Of a DNA stretch of 15,868 nt, positions 8,735 to 14,595 are shown one piece after another. The notes under the pieces are model-generated. The model did no database searches. It was not told the DNA's origin and worked only from the letters and a program-made list of their open reading frames with translations. Position 1 is the stretch's first letter. Each line of letters begins with the position of its first letter. This DNA is from an uncultured Chitinophagaceae bacterium (lineage in GTDB: Bacteria; Bacteroidota; Bacteroidia; Chitinophagales; Chitinophagaceae). The translations under genes were made by a program, and so were the position numbers. The stretch is from NCBI GenBank assembly GCA_946885335.1, contig CAMPGG010000047.1, forward strand, positions 1 through 15,868. Reading direction: 5' to 3'.

Positions 8735-9442
8735 TTACAAATCACCTAAAACCGGCCTCATAATGATCTCCTCCACGCAAGCTTGTGGAGAAAGAAAGGC
8801 TGCTGTATAGATCATTTTTGAAATATCCCCGGCTTCCATTATACGATTTGGATCTATACCTGAACCAGCCCATGAATCTGTATAAGCGGCACCCGGAATA
8901 ACCGCGGTTACTTTAATATGATGGGGCTTCATTTCCTCCCGGAGGTTTTTTGTAAATCCCAACAAAGCAAATTTGCTGATGCTGTAAGCACCGCCATTCT
9001 CATATGCTTTTAATGCTGCTATTGAACACATATTAAAAACATGTCCTTTTTTTCGTTTCATCATGCCAGGTACAATCATTCTTGTAAGATGATAGGCACT
9101 GTAAAGATTTACTTCTATCATTTGTTCCAATGCGCCATCTGGTTCATTGTGAACACTGCCGGGTATAAATTGCCCTGCATTATTGATTAAAACATCAACT
9201 GAATCTACCTCCGAATCAATCCAGTGTACAAACCTTTTGATTTCATCCTTTTTACTTAGATCGCAGGCTAAAACTTTTATTCCTGACCTGGGAAACCTGC
9301 CTTGCAATTCTTTCCAGGTATTATTTAATGCAGATTCGTTGCGTGCACATAATAAAACATTATGCCCCTGTTTATCACCGGCAAACTGTTCTGCAATTGA
9401 TTTTCCAAGACCTTTTGATGCGCCGGTAATAACAATGTTCAT
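8735..9442 (-). CDS. short-chain dehydrogenase/reductase (SDR)
   Basis: A 235-residue cytoplasmic oxidoreductase of the classical SDR fold. The dinucleotide-binding motif TGASKGLG is at residues 6-13, the stabilising NNAG at 87-90 and the catalytic Asn112 in VNLYSAYHL. The active-site Ser140, Tyr153 and Lys157 (YSISK) complete the tetrad. The arginine in LCARNES after the second strand is compatible with NADPH preference. The substrate cannot be deduced; 3-oxoacyl reductase-like or other carbonyl reductase activity is possible. A promoter-like sequence on the minus strand (TTG, 19 bases, TAAATTTG at 9519-9490) places a transcript start about 42 bases upstream of the ATG. batD follows 77 bases downstream and might share this transcript. 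Confidence 0.9.
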   Translation of the reverse strand: MNIVITGASKGLGKSIAEQFAGDKQGHNVLLCARNESALNNTWKELQGRFPRSGIKVLACDLSKKDEIKRFVHWIDSEVDSVDVLINNAGQFIPGSVHNEPDGALEQMIEVNLYSAYHLTRMIVPGMMKRKKGHVFNMCSIAALKAYENGGAYSISKFALLGFTKNLREEMKPHHIKVTAVIPGAAYTDSWAGSGIDPNRIMEAGDISKMIYTAAFLSPQACVEEIIMRPVLGDL

Positions 9443-9488
9443 GAATAAATCCGCTTTAAATATTAATTATGGATGCATTTAACAAAAA

Positions 9489-9512
9489 GCAAATTTACAT
9501 GGAGTAATTTGC
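9489..9512. repeat. inverted repeat in the SDR/yjjG divergent gap
   Basis: GCAAATT (9489-9495) and its exact reverse complement AATTTGC (9506-9512) flank a 10-base spacer. The left arm contains most of the putative SDR -7 box. The layout suits a dimeric regulator at a divergent promoter, but 7-bp AT-rich arms are weak evidence. Confidence 0.35.
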
Positions 9513-9519
9513 AAATCAA
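9490..9519 (-). promoter_or_regulatory. putative promoter of the SDR gene
   Basis: On the minus strand, TTG (9519-9517) is separated by 19 bases from TAAATTTG (9497-9490). Both the -7 consensus TAnnTTTG and the spacing fit Bacteroidota promoters. The predicted start near 9484 gives a leader of about 42 bases. This is the best-formed promoter seen in the window. Confidence 0.45.
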
Positions 9520-9562
9520 TTGTAACATCCAAACAAGAACCCTTTTAGAATGTTCATTACCT

Positions 9563-10255
9563 ATGTATAAACATATATTTTTCGATCTTGATCATACACT
9601 TTGGGACTTTGATTCAAATGCAAAGTCTACTCTCTTAGACCTGCACCAGCAACATGCCCTGCATGAAAAAGGTATTCCTGATTTTGAATTATTTTATAAA
9701 AATTACCTGGTTCATAATGAAAGATTATGGGAACGTTATCGCAATGGATTAATAAAACAGCAGGAATTACGATACAAACGAATGTGGCTCACCTTATTGG
9801 ATTTTAAATTAGTCGACCAGGATTTGGCGCAGGAACTAAGTACCAGGTTTCTGGATCTGTTACCAACAAGAACCCAATTATTTCCATACACATTGGAAAT
9901 TTTAAAATATTTAAAAGAAAAGGGATACGAGCTCCACCTGATAACAAACGGGTTTGATGCTACGCAGCACAGCAAATTGCAATATTCCGGTTTAAAGCAT
10001 TTTTTTAAAGAAGTCATCACTTCTGAATGTTCAAACTGCCTGAAACCTCAGAAAGAAATATTTGAATATGCTTTTAACCGCTGCGAAGCGGTCCCGGAAG
10101 ATTGCATTATGATAGGAGATAATTTTGAGGCTGATATACAGGGCGCCATCAATGCCGGCATAGACCAGGTGCATGTAAATTTTGAAAGGCTACCCACTCC
10201 CGTAAAGCCTACTTATACTATCTACGAGTTAAAAGAATTGGAAAATATTTTATAA
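9563..10255 (+). CDS. YjjG-like HAD family nucleotidase
   Basis: A 230-residue cytoplasmic HAD hydrolase. Motif I is FFDLDHTLWDF, with nucleophile Asp8 and acid/base Asp10. Motif II is HLITNG with Thr128. Motif III includes Lys161 in CLKPQKEIF, and motif IV GDNFEADI holds Asp186 and Asp191, which bind magnesium. The L-W-D-F extension after motif I and the overall length match the YjjG branch, 5'-nucleotidases active on non-canonical pyrimidine nucleotides, a house-cleaning role. The frame stays open upstream to an ATG at 9473, but those 30 residues do not resemble the family and cross the SDR promoter region. ATG 9563 puts motif I at the usual position. It converges on the small membrane-protein gene with a 9-base gap. 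Confidence 0.87.
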   Translation: MYKHIFFDLDHTLWDFDSNAKSTLLDLHQQHALHEKGIPDFELFYKNYLVHNERLWERYRNGLIKQQELRYKRMWLTLLDFKLVDQDLAQELSTRFLDLLPTRTQLFPYTLEILKYLKEKGYELHLITNGFDATQHSKLQYSGLKHFFKEVITSECSNCLKPQKEIFEYAFNRCEAVPEDCIMIGDNFEADIQGAINAGIDQVHVNFERLPTPVKPTYTIYELKELENIL

Positions 10256-10264
10256 ACTAAGCAG

Positions 10265-10438
10265 TTACAATGAAACCAGGGGTCGTTCTGGTTCAACTGA
10301 AACCGTTTTAACTACACAACTGCTGCTATTGCAGCTTTGACATTTTTTTACATCATTGTTAGAATAAAGTGCAGCGAAGGTTATACTGCCGGTCAGGAAC
10401 CCTGATCCGATAAGCAGAAGAGCTATTTTTTTCCTCAT
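10265..10438 (-). CDS. small cysteine-containing membrane/exported protein, function unknown
   Basis: A 57-residue protein starting MRKKIALLLIGSGFLTG at ATG 10438. A positively charged start is followed by a hydrophobic stretch (about 5-25) that could be a signal peptide or a single membrane anchor. Next comes NNDVKKCQSCNSSSCVV, which holds three cysteines in a CxxC-x4-C spacing, and a short charged tail. A further 21 residues could be read from an upstream TTG at 10501, but they cross the end of psd and look non-coding. I do not recognise a family. The cysteines might form a disulfide or bind a metal if exported. It lies 49 bases downstream of psd on the same strand, so it may be the last gene of that transcript. 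Confidence 0.6.
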   Translation of the reverse strand: MRKKIALLLIGSGFLTGSITFAALYSNNDVKKCQSCNSSSCVVKTVSVEPERPLVSL

Positions 10439-10487
10439 TTCAGTACGGTTGACGGTTAAATGTTCGTAAGGTTGACCAGTAAATATA

Positions 10488-11144
10488 CTACCATTTTGCA
10501 ATTAATGAAATACCTGCCTTAGTATTTTCCTTTAATTTCACCGTAATTTCCGAATCCAATGGAAGCAACAGATCAACACGTGAACCGAACTTAATAAAAC
10601 CCATTTCCTCACCCTGAACCGCCATTTGCCCTGGTTTTAAATAGTTTACGATCCTTTTGGCCACCGCACCCGCTATCTGTTTTACCAGGATTTCCCTGTT
10701 ACCGGTTTTATAAACCACTGAATGCCTTTCATTTTCTGTAGAAGATTTTGGATGCCAGGCTACCAGGTATTTTCCCTTGTGGTATTGACTATACATAACT
10801 TCACCACTAACCGCATTCCGGTTTACGTGCACATTTAAAGGGCTCATAAATATGGAAACCTGGATTCTTTTGTCTTTAAAATATTCATCGGCATCCACTT
10901 CTTCAATGGCCACCACTACGCCATCACAAGGGGCTACCACGGTATTATCGCCTGAAATTAATTTCCGGTTGGGTATGCGAAAAAAAGATATAACAAAAAG
11001 CAGTAATCCAAATGTTACAATAAAAATGATCACACTTAATACGGGTAAATTGTAACTGAGCAGGTAAAAGGAAAGGATATTTATCACCCCAAATAAAATA
11101 GCAGCAATAGCAATGGTCTTATATCCTTCTTTGTGAATGGTCAT
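10488..11144 (-). CDS. psd: phosphatidylserine decarboxylase
   Basis: Converts phosphatidylserine to phosphatidylethanolamine at the inner membrane. It is the short, archaeal/Bacteroidota-type family. From ATG 11144 it has 218 residues; an earlier in-frame TTG (11150) would add two. Two hydrophobic segments fill about residues 10-53. The self-cleavage site that generates the pyruvoyl group is the Gly-Ser of KFGSRVDLLLP (Gly187-Ser188). Supporting catalytic residues are Asp74 (APCDGVVV) and His106 (SPLNVHVNR), with ENERH near 138-141. It follows cdsA on the same strand, the step two reactions earlier in the same lipid route, although 114 bases with repeats separate them. A perfect -7 box is at 11171-11164. 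Confidence 0.92.
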   Translation of the reverse strand: MTIHKEGYKTIAIAAILFGVINILSFYLLSYNLPVLSVIIFIVTFGLLLFVISFFRIPNRKLISGDNTVVAPCDGVVVAIEEVDADEYFKDKRIQVSIFMSPLNVHVNRNAVSGEVMYSQYHKGKYLVAWHPKSSTENERHSVVYKTGNREILVKQIAGAVAKRIVNYLKPGQMAVQGEEMGFIKFGSRVDLLLPLDSEITVKLKENTKAGISLIAKW

Positions 11145-11163
11145 TAGCAAAAAAATTGAATGG

Positions 11164-11171
11164 CAAAATTA
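11164..11171 (-). promoter_or_regulatory. putative -7 promoter box before psd
   Basis: The minus strand reads TAATTTTG, an exact TAnnTTTG match. The predicted start near 11158 is about 14 bases before the psd ATG. No TTG is present at the -33 spacing, so the box may be weak. It would allow psd to be expressed apart from cdsA. Confidence 0.3.
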
Positions 11172-11196
11172 GGCATCCTTTTTTAATTGTTAGTTG

Positions 11197-11263
11197 TTAA
11201 TGGTTAGTGGTTAATGATAACGAAAACTCATTAACCATTAATAATTAATCATTAACCATTAAT
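11197..11263. repeat. cluster of inverted and direct TTAACCATTAA repeats
   Basis: CATTAACCATTAAT occurs twice in direct orientation (11229-11242 and 11250-11263, a 21-base period). Inverted copies lie to the left: TTAATGGTTA (11197-11206) and TGGTTAATGA (11208-11217). The latter pairs perfectly over 10 bp with TCATTAACCA (11228-11237) across a 10-base loop. The rightmost copy contains the cdsA stop codon. No T-run follows the stem on the minus strand, so a standard terminator is not indicated. It may be a short palindromic intergenic repeat or an RNA-stability element between cdsA and psd. Confidence 0.65.
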
Positions 11264-12149
11264 TCATAAACATCCTCACATACAACCAAACAAAAGGAAT
11301 GGCCAGTAAAAGTGAATCGAAACGATCCAGGAAACCTCCATGTCCCGGCATTAGTTGGCCACTGTCTTTTACACCTGCAGATCGCTTTAATTTGGATTCA
11401 AGCAAATCGCCAAAAGTGCCGGCTATTGAAGCTATTAAAGCGATAATGGCATAATTGATTACCCTTTCATTTATGCTGCCATAGATTAAGAATCCAAAAA
11501 GAAAAATAGTAGCCACACATAAAATAACACCCCCAATAGTTCCTTCCCAGGTTTTTTTGGGCGATATTTTTGAAAAGGGTGTTCTTCCTATCAATGATCC
11601 CACGATATAAGCCATTGTATCATTGATCCAGATAGATAAAATGATAATGATCGGGATCTCTATACTAAAACCACCTGTCTTAAAAAATGGCTCAATTGTA
11701 CCTTGTGAAATTCCAGTCATTTCCATTAACAAACCCCAGCTTAAAGAGATATAGATGATACCCGTTATGGAATAACCGATGTTTTTTAAAAGGATATTTT
11801 TTGCAAACAGCAATTCAATGACCGGTAATAAAAAAATGAACATCAAACCCAACCACCATCCTAACTCATGAAGCCGGATACCAAAAATGGTAAATGCATC
11901 CATTGTAAAATAGAGCATCAGGCACCAGCCAGCGATCATCACCCCATACTTATGAAAAAATGAAATTTCCTTATAGCCAAAATCAATTTTGCCAACCAGT
12001 TCCTGGTATTCTACCCAACATCCAAAATGAATAATAGAAAATAACAGGAAGAAAGACCATTGGTTGATTAATAACCCGGCCAGCATAATAATCACAAAAA
12101 CAAGTGCTGTAAGACTCCGGGTTTTGAAAGTGCGCCAGTTAAATGCCAT
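11259..12149 (-). CDS. cdsA: phosphatidate cytidylyltransferase (CDP-diacylglycerol synthase)
   Basis: Makes CDP-diacylglycerol from phosphatidate and CTP, the entry point to phosphatidylserine, phosphatidylethanolamine and other phospholipids. It has 296 residues and many hydrophobic segments, the first pair within about 14-45. The CdsA signature lies at about 252-278: SKLKRSAGVKDSG followed by PGHGGFLDRFDS, with the conserved acidic and glycine residues present. The upstream blocks ISPKKTWEGTIGG (195-207) and WINDTMAYIVGSLIGR (174-189) are also family-typical. It starts at ATG 12149, 10 bases after the stop of the CPBP protease gene, so the two are almost certainly one transcript. The psd gene follows beyond a repeat-bearing spacer. 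Confidence 0.95.
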   Translation of the reverse strand: MAFNWRTFKTRSLTALVFVIIMLAGLLINQWSFFLLFSIIHFGCWVEYQELVGKIDFGYKEISFFHKYGVMIAGWCLMLYFTMDAFTIFGIRLHELGWWLGLMFIFLLPVIELLFAKNILLKNIGYSITGIIYISLSWGLLMEMTGISQGTIEPFFKTGGFSIEIPIIIILSIWINDTMAYIVGSLIGRTPFSKISPKKTWEGTIGGVILCVATIFLFGFLIYGSINERVINYAIIALIASIAGTFGDLLESKLKRSAGVKDSGQLMPGHGGFLDRFDSLLLAIPFVWLYVRMFMN

Positions 12150-12159
12150 TAGCTATGAG

Positions 12160-13110
12160 TTAGGTTGAAAATGGTTCTTCAATTTCATCATTCGCATATA
12201 CTTTTTCGTAAGTTATGGTTGACTGAACTTTCATATACCAGATAATTGCACCCATTAACAGCAAACTGATAATGGCATATATCCAACTGATATGATCGGT
12301 AAAAAGCGTTGCTTCCGTATTACTCAATAATTCAGGATTAAAGTGAACAGCAATGACTGCCACCGCATCATACACAAAATGCGCAATAATGGCGGGCCAT
12401 AAACTCCCACTGTACCAATAGATCAAACCCAGCACAACACCCAGAACAAACCTTGGTAAAAATCCAAAGAATTGAAAATGTATGGCCGAAAAAACAAAAG
12501 CAACAACGATAATTCCTGCCATTGGACTTTTAAAGATCTTGATCAATAAGCGTTGTAAAACGCCCCTGAAAAGCAACTCTTCACCCACACCTGCAAAAAC
12601 AGCCACAACAACCAGGTTGATCAGGAGATCCGTGGTAGTATTGCGGCTCAAAAGAAACTCTATCTGGCGGGCGGCATCATCTTCACTTTTCACTAACCAG
12701 TCTCTCATTGCATCCGGGAAAACCACTTCCCGGTTAATAGCGCCTAACCAGTCTACCAGTGGCAATGAAACAACTAAAGCCAGTGCCCCGGCTAAATAAT
12801 AAAAAGACTTTACCGGCTTTTTGAGTCCAAGAAATTCCATGGGACGGGAGTCAGCAAAATAGGCAAAAACAATACTGGGTAATAAAAACAATCCAACAAA
12901 CTGTATCACCAGCATGCCGCGAATAAATCCTAATAAAGAAGGATCATCAAAATCCCAGTTAGCCGGATCGCCCATTTCCATCACATTGATCCCGGTTAAA
13001 CTACTTAGTATCATAACCCCGATCAGGCTAATGACGATAAATATTCCGAAAGCCATGCTGATAAAGATCATCAGTTGAATCCAGGCGGGCCTGGTTTTAA
13101 GATATGCCAT
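12160..13110 (-). CDS. CPBP family intramembrane glutamic endopeptidase
   Basis: A 316-residue multi-pass membrane protein of the CPBP (Abi/CAAX protease-like) family. Motif 1, AGVGEELLFRGVLQRLL, supplies Glu177, Glu178 and Arg182. Motif 2 is FSAIHFQFFGF with His211. Motif 3, PAIIAHFVYDAVAV, carries His244. These are the catalytic residues expected of an intramembrane glutamic protease. Hydrophobic segments include about 12-35, 64-86, 104-123, 162-175, 197-215, 219-236 and one near the C-terminus. The substrate is unknown; bacterial members have been linked to peptide processing, maturation or immunity. It lies first in a minus-strand group with cdsA (10-base gap) and psd, suggesting a membrane-maintenance role by association only. 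Confidence 0.9.
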   Translation of the reverse strand: MAYLKTRPAWIQLMIFISMAFGIFIVISLIGVMILSSLTGINVMEMGDPANWDFDDPSLLGFIRGMLVIQFVGLFLLPSIVFAYFADSRPMEFLGLKKPVKSFYYLAGALALVVSLPLVDWLGAINREVVFPDAMRDWLVKSEDDAARQIEFLLSRNTTTDLLINLVVVAVFAGVGEELLFRGVLQRLLIKIFKSPMAGIIVVAFVFSAIHFQFFGFLPRFVLGVVLGLIYWYSGSLWPAIIAHFVYDAVAVIAVHFNPELLSNTEATLFTDHISWIYAIISLLLMGAIIWYMKVQSTITYEKVYANDEIEEPFST

Positions 13111-13133
13111 GTGTGAAGTACGTTTTTTGATTG

Positions 13134-13141
13134 TACATTTG
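13134..13141 (+). promoter_or_regulatory. putative -7 promoter box of dusB
   Basis: TACATTTG matches TAnnTTTG exactly. The predicted start near 13146 gives a leader of about 67 bases that contains the attenuator-like hairpin. No clear TTG -33 box is present at 19-21 bases upstream. Confidence 0.35.
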
Positions 13142-13147
13142 CAGGCT

Positions 13148-13155
13148 CAAAAATA
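13148..13155 (-). promoter_or_regulatory. putative -7 promoter box of the CPBP-cdsA transcript
   Basis: The minus strand reads TATTTTTG, an exact TAnnTTTG match. It predicts a start near 13143 and a leader of about 33 bases. The same T-rich stretch directly follows the hairpin on this strand, so it could instead be the U-tract of a bidirectional terminator. The -33 position shows only TTTTC. Confidence 0.3.
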
Positions 13156-13203
13156 CGGTCAGCAGCCTGACGAAGAAAACTTAGTTTCTGACCGGCTTTT
13201 TTT
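13156..13203 (+). terminator. terminator-like hairpin in the dusB leader, with competing hairpin
   Basis: CGGTCAG (13156-13162) pairs perfectly with CTGACCG (13188-13194). GC and seven Ts (13197-13203) follow, the form of an intrinsic terminator on the plus strand. A small AAAC-TTA-GTTT helix (13177-13187) abuts the inner side of the 3' arm. The same 5' arm can instead form GTCAG-CAGC-CTGAC (13158-13171), which would prevent the terminator. The T-run ends 9 bases before the dusB ATG, and no gene on the plus strand reads into this gap, so attenuation of dusB or a short RNA is more plausible than termination of an upstream gene. Confidence 0.5.
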
Positions 13204-13212
13204 AATGTAATT

Positions 13213-14250
13213 ATGGTTAAAATAGGCAATATACAGCTTCCTGGTTTTCCCTTACTTCTTGCACCTATGGAAGATGTGAGTGATCCACCCTTCCGCGCAG
13301 TTTGTAAGGATAAAGGTGCAGACCTCATGTATACTGAATTCATAAGCAGTGAAGGTTTGATCAGGGATGCAATTAAAAGCCGGAAAAAACTGGACATTTT
13401 CGAATATGAAAAACCGGTTGGTATCCAGATTTTTGGGGGTGATGAGGAAAGCCTTTCCCTGGCAGCCAAAATCGTGGATGTAACAAACCCCGATTTATTG
13501 GATATTAATTTTGGTTGCCCGGTTAAAAAAGTGGCGCTAAGGGGAGCCGGAGCCGGCGTTTTAAAAGATGTGGACCTGATGGTCAGGCTAACATCTGCCG
13601 TAGTGAAATCTACCAGTTTGCCTGTTACAGTTAAAACACGCCTCGGTTGGGATGATAATACCCGCAATATTGAAGAGGTTGCCGAAAGATTGCAGGATGT
13701 TGGCATCAAAGCTTTAGCTATTCATGGACGTACCCGGACCCAGATGTATAAGGGAGAAGCAGACTGGACGCTGATTGGAAAAGTAAAAAATAACCCACGA
13801 ATTCAAATCCCCATATTTGGTAATGGAGATATTGATTCACCGGAAAAGGCACTGGAATACAAAAACCGTTATGGCATTGATGGTATCATGATCGGTCGGG
13901 CAGCTATTGGTTATCCATGGATCTTTAATGAGATAAAACATTTCTTTAAAACTGGTGAACACCTCCCTTCGCCAACGGTTGAAGACCGTGTGCAGGTTGC
14001 CCGTAAGCATTTACATTTTAGTGTTGATTGGAAAGGCCCTGTTGTTGGCATCAACGAAATGCGCAGGCATTATGCCAATTACCTGAAAGGATTGCCCAAC
14101 ATAAAAGAATACAGAACCAAACTGGTAACCCTTACACAGGTTGAAGAAATTGATGAAGTGCTTGACCAGGTTACCCGTGCATACAGCGGGTATACTTTTG
14201 AAAAAACACCGATTGAATTAATCAATTACCATGAAAAATGCCCGGTGTAA
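13213..14250 (+). CDS. dusB: tRNA dihydrouridine synthase DusB
   Basis: An FMN-dependent enzyme that reduces uridine to dihydrouridine in tRNA using NADPH; 345 residues, cytoplasmic. The TIM-barrel half shows the opening APMEDVSDPPFRAVC (17-31), the flavin-binding QIFGGDEES and the catalytic Cys102 in DINFGCPVKKV. It continues with VKTRLGWDD, the phosphate-binding HGRTRTQMYKGEADW and GNGDI, and IGRAAIGYPWIF. A helical C-terminal tRNA-binding domain follows from about residue 245. The pattern fits DusB rather than DusA or DusC. ATG 13213 is supported by the family-like start. An ATG-TAA start-stop pair lies immediately upstream at 13205-13210. The leader holds a terminator-like hairpin. The SMR exporter starts 27 bases downstream. 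Confidence 0.93.
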   Translation: MVKIGNIQLPGFPLLLAPMEDVSDPPFRAVCKDKGADLMYTEFISSEGLIRDAIKSRKKLDIFEYEKPVGIQIFGGDEESLSLAAKIVDVTNPDLLDINFGCPVKKVALRGAGAGVLKDVDLMVRLTSAVVKSTSLPVTVKTRLGWDDNTRNIEEVAERLQDVGIKALAIHGRTRTQMYKGEADWTLIGKVKNNPRIQIPIFGNGDIDSPEKALEYKNRYGIDGIMIGRAAIGYPWIFNEIKHFFKTGEHLPSPTVEDRVQVARKHLHFSVDWKGPVVGINEMRRHYANYLKGLPNIKEYRTKLVTLTQVEEIDEVLDQVTRAYSGYTFEKTPIELINYHEKCPV

Positions 14251-14258
14251 TTTCTATC

Positions 14259-14266
14259 TATCTTTG
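14259..14266 (+). promoter_or_regulatory. putative -7 promoter box before the SMR exporter
   Basis: TATCTTTG matches TAnnTTTG exactly, predicting a start near 14271, about 7 bases before the ATG. The -33 region lies inside the end of dusB and has no clear TTG. It suggests the exporter may have its own promoter even though it trails dusB by 27 bases. Confidence 0.3.
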
Positions 14267-14277
14267 GCTAAAAAGTT

Positions 14278-14595
14278 ATGGCCTGGATCATTTTAGTACT
14301 TGCCGGATTATTTGAAGTCGCTTTTACCACCTCCCTGAAATTGTCGGATAATTTCAAAAATACCGGCTGGAGCATCGCTTTCTTTATTTCCATTACCCTT
14401 AGTTTTTTCCTGCTCAATAAGGCCATTCAAACCATACCCATCGGAACAGGTTATGCTGTTTGGACAGGCATTGGTGCCGCGGGTACTGCAATAATAGGAA
14501 TGATCTTCTTTAAAGAATCCACCGATTTCTGGCGGATATTTTTCATCTTTTTGTTGATCAGTTCTATTGTTGGTCTAAAACTGGTGAGCCGGTAA
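14278..14595 (+). CDS. SMR family exporter, SugE/Gdx (guanidinium exporter)-like
   Basis: A 105-residue, four-helix inner-membrane protein that should work as a dimer exchanging substrate for protons. The central Glu13 is present in AGLFEVAFTTSLK. Ser42, Tyr59 and Trp62 (GTGYAVWTGIGAAG) and the late Lys101 match the guanidinium-exporter (Gdx, formerly SugE) branch rather than the EmrE-like multidrug branch. Position 16, usually Trp in Gdx, is Phe here. The single copy suits a dual-topology homodimer. No guanidine riboswitch is recognisable in the 27-base gap after dusB. The stop codon abuts the stop of the peroxidase gene on the other strand. The SMR family call is firm; guanidinium as substrate is an inference from residues. 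Confidence 0.9.
   Translation: MAWIILVLAGLFEVAFTTSLKLSDNFKNTGWSIAFFISITLSFFLLNKAIQTIPIGTGYAVWTGIGAAGTAIIGMIFFKESTDFWRIFFIFLLISSIVGLKLVSR

Noticed and set aside
9473..9562. Extended N-terminus of the YjjG-like protein from an ATG at 9473
   Set aside because: The extra 30 residues are unlike the HAD family, and the DNA carries the divergent promoter signals; ATG 9563 puts the DxD motif at its normal place.
10447..10476. Two copies of GGTTGAC 23 bases apart upstream of the small membrane protein
   Set aside because: Seven-base direct repeats in a short gap can occur by chance, and no promoter box is positioned to give them meaning.
11178..11185. T-run between cdsA and psd as a plus-strand terminator
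   Set aside because: The repeat stem lies downstream of the T-run on that strand, and no plus-strand gene reads into the region.
12482..12799. A 105-codon plus-strand frame inside the CPBP gene
   Set aside because: It is antisense to the catalytic core of the protease, with a low-complexity Thr/Ala/Lys-rich product and no promoter or family resemblance.
13071..13709. A 212-codon open frame on the minus strand opposite dusB
   Set aside because: It lies antisense to a strongly conserved DusB and crosses the CPBP start and the leader hairpin. Its serine/leucine-rich product resembles no family, so it is a frame shadow.
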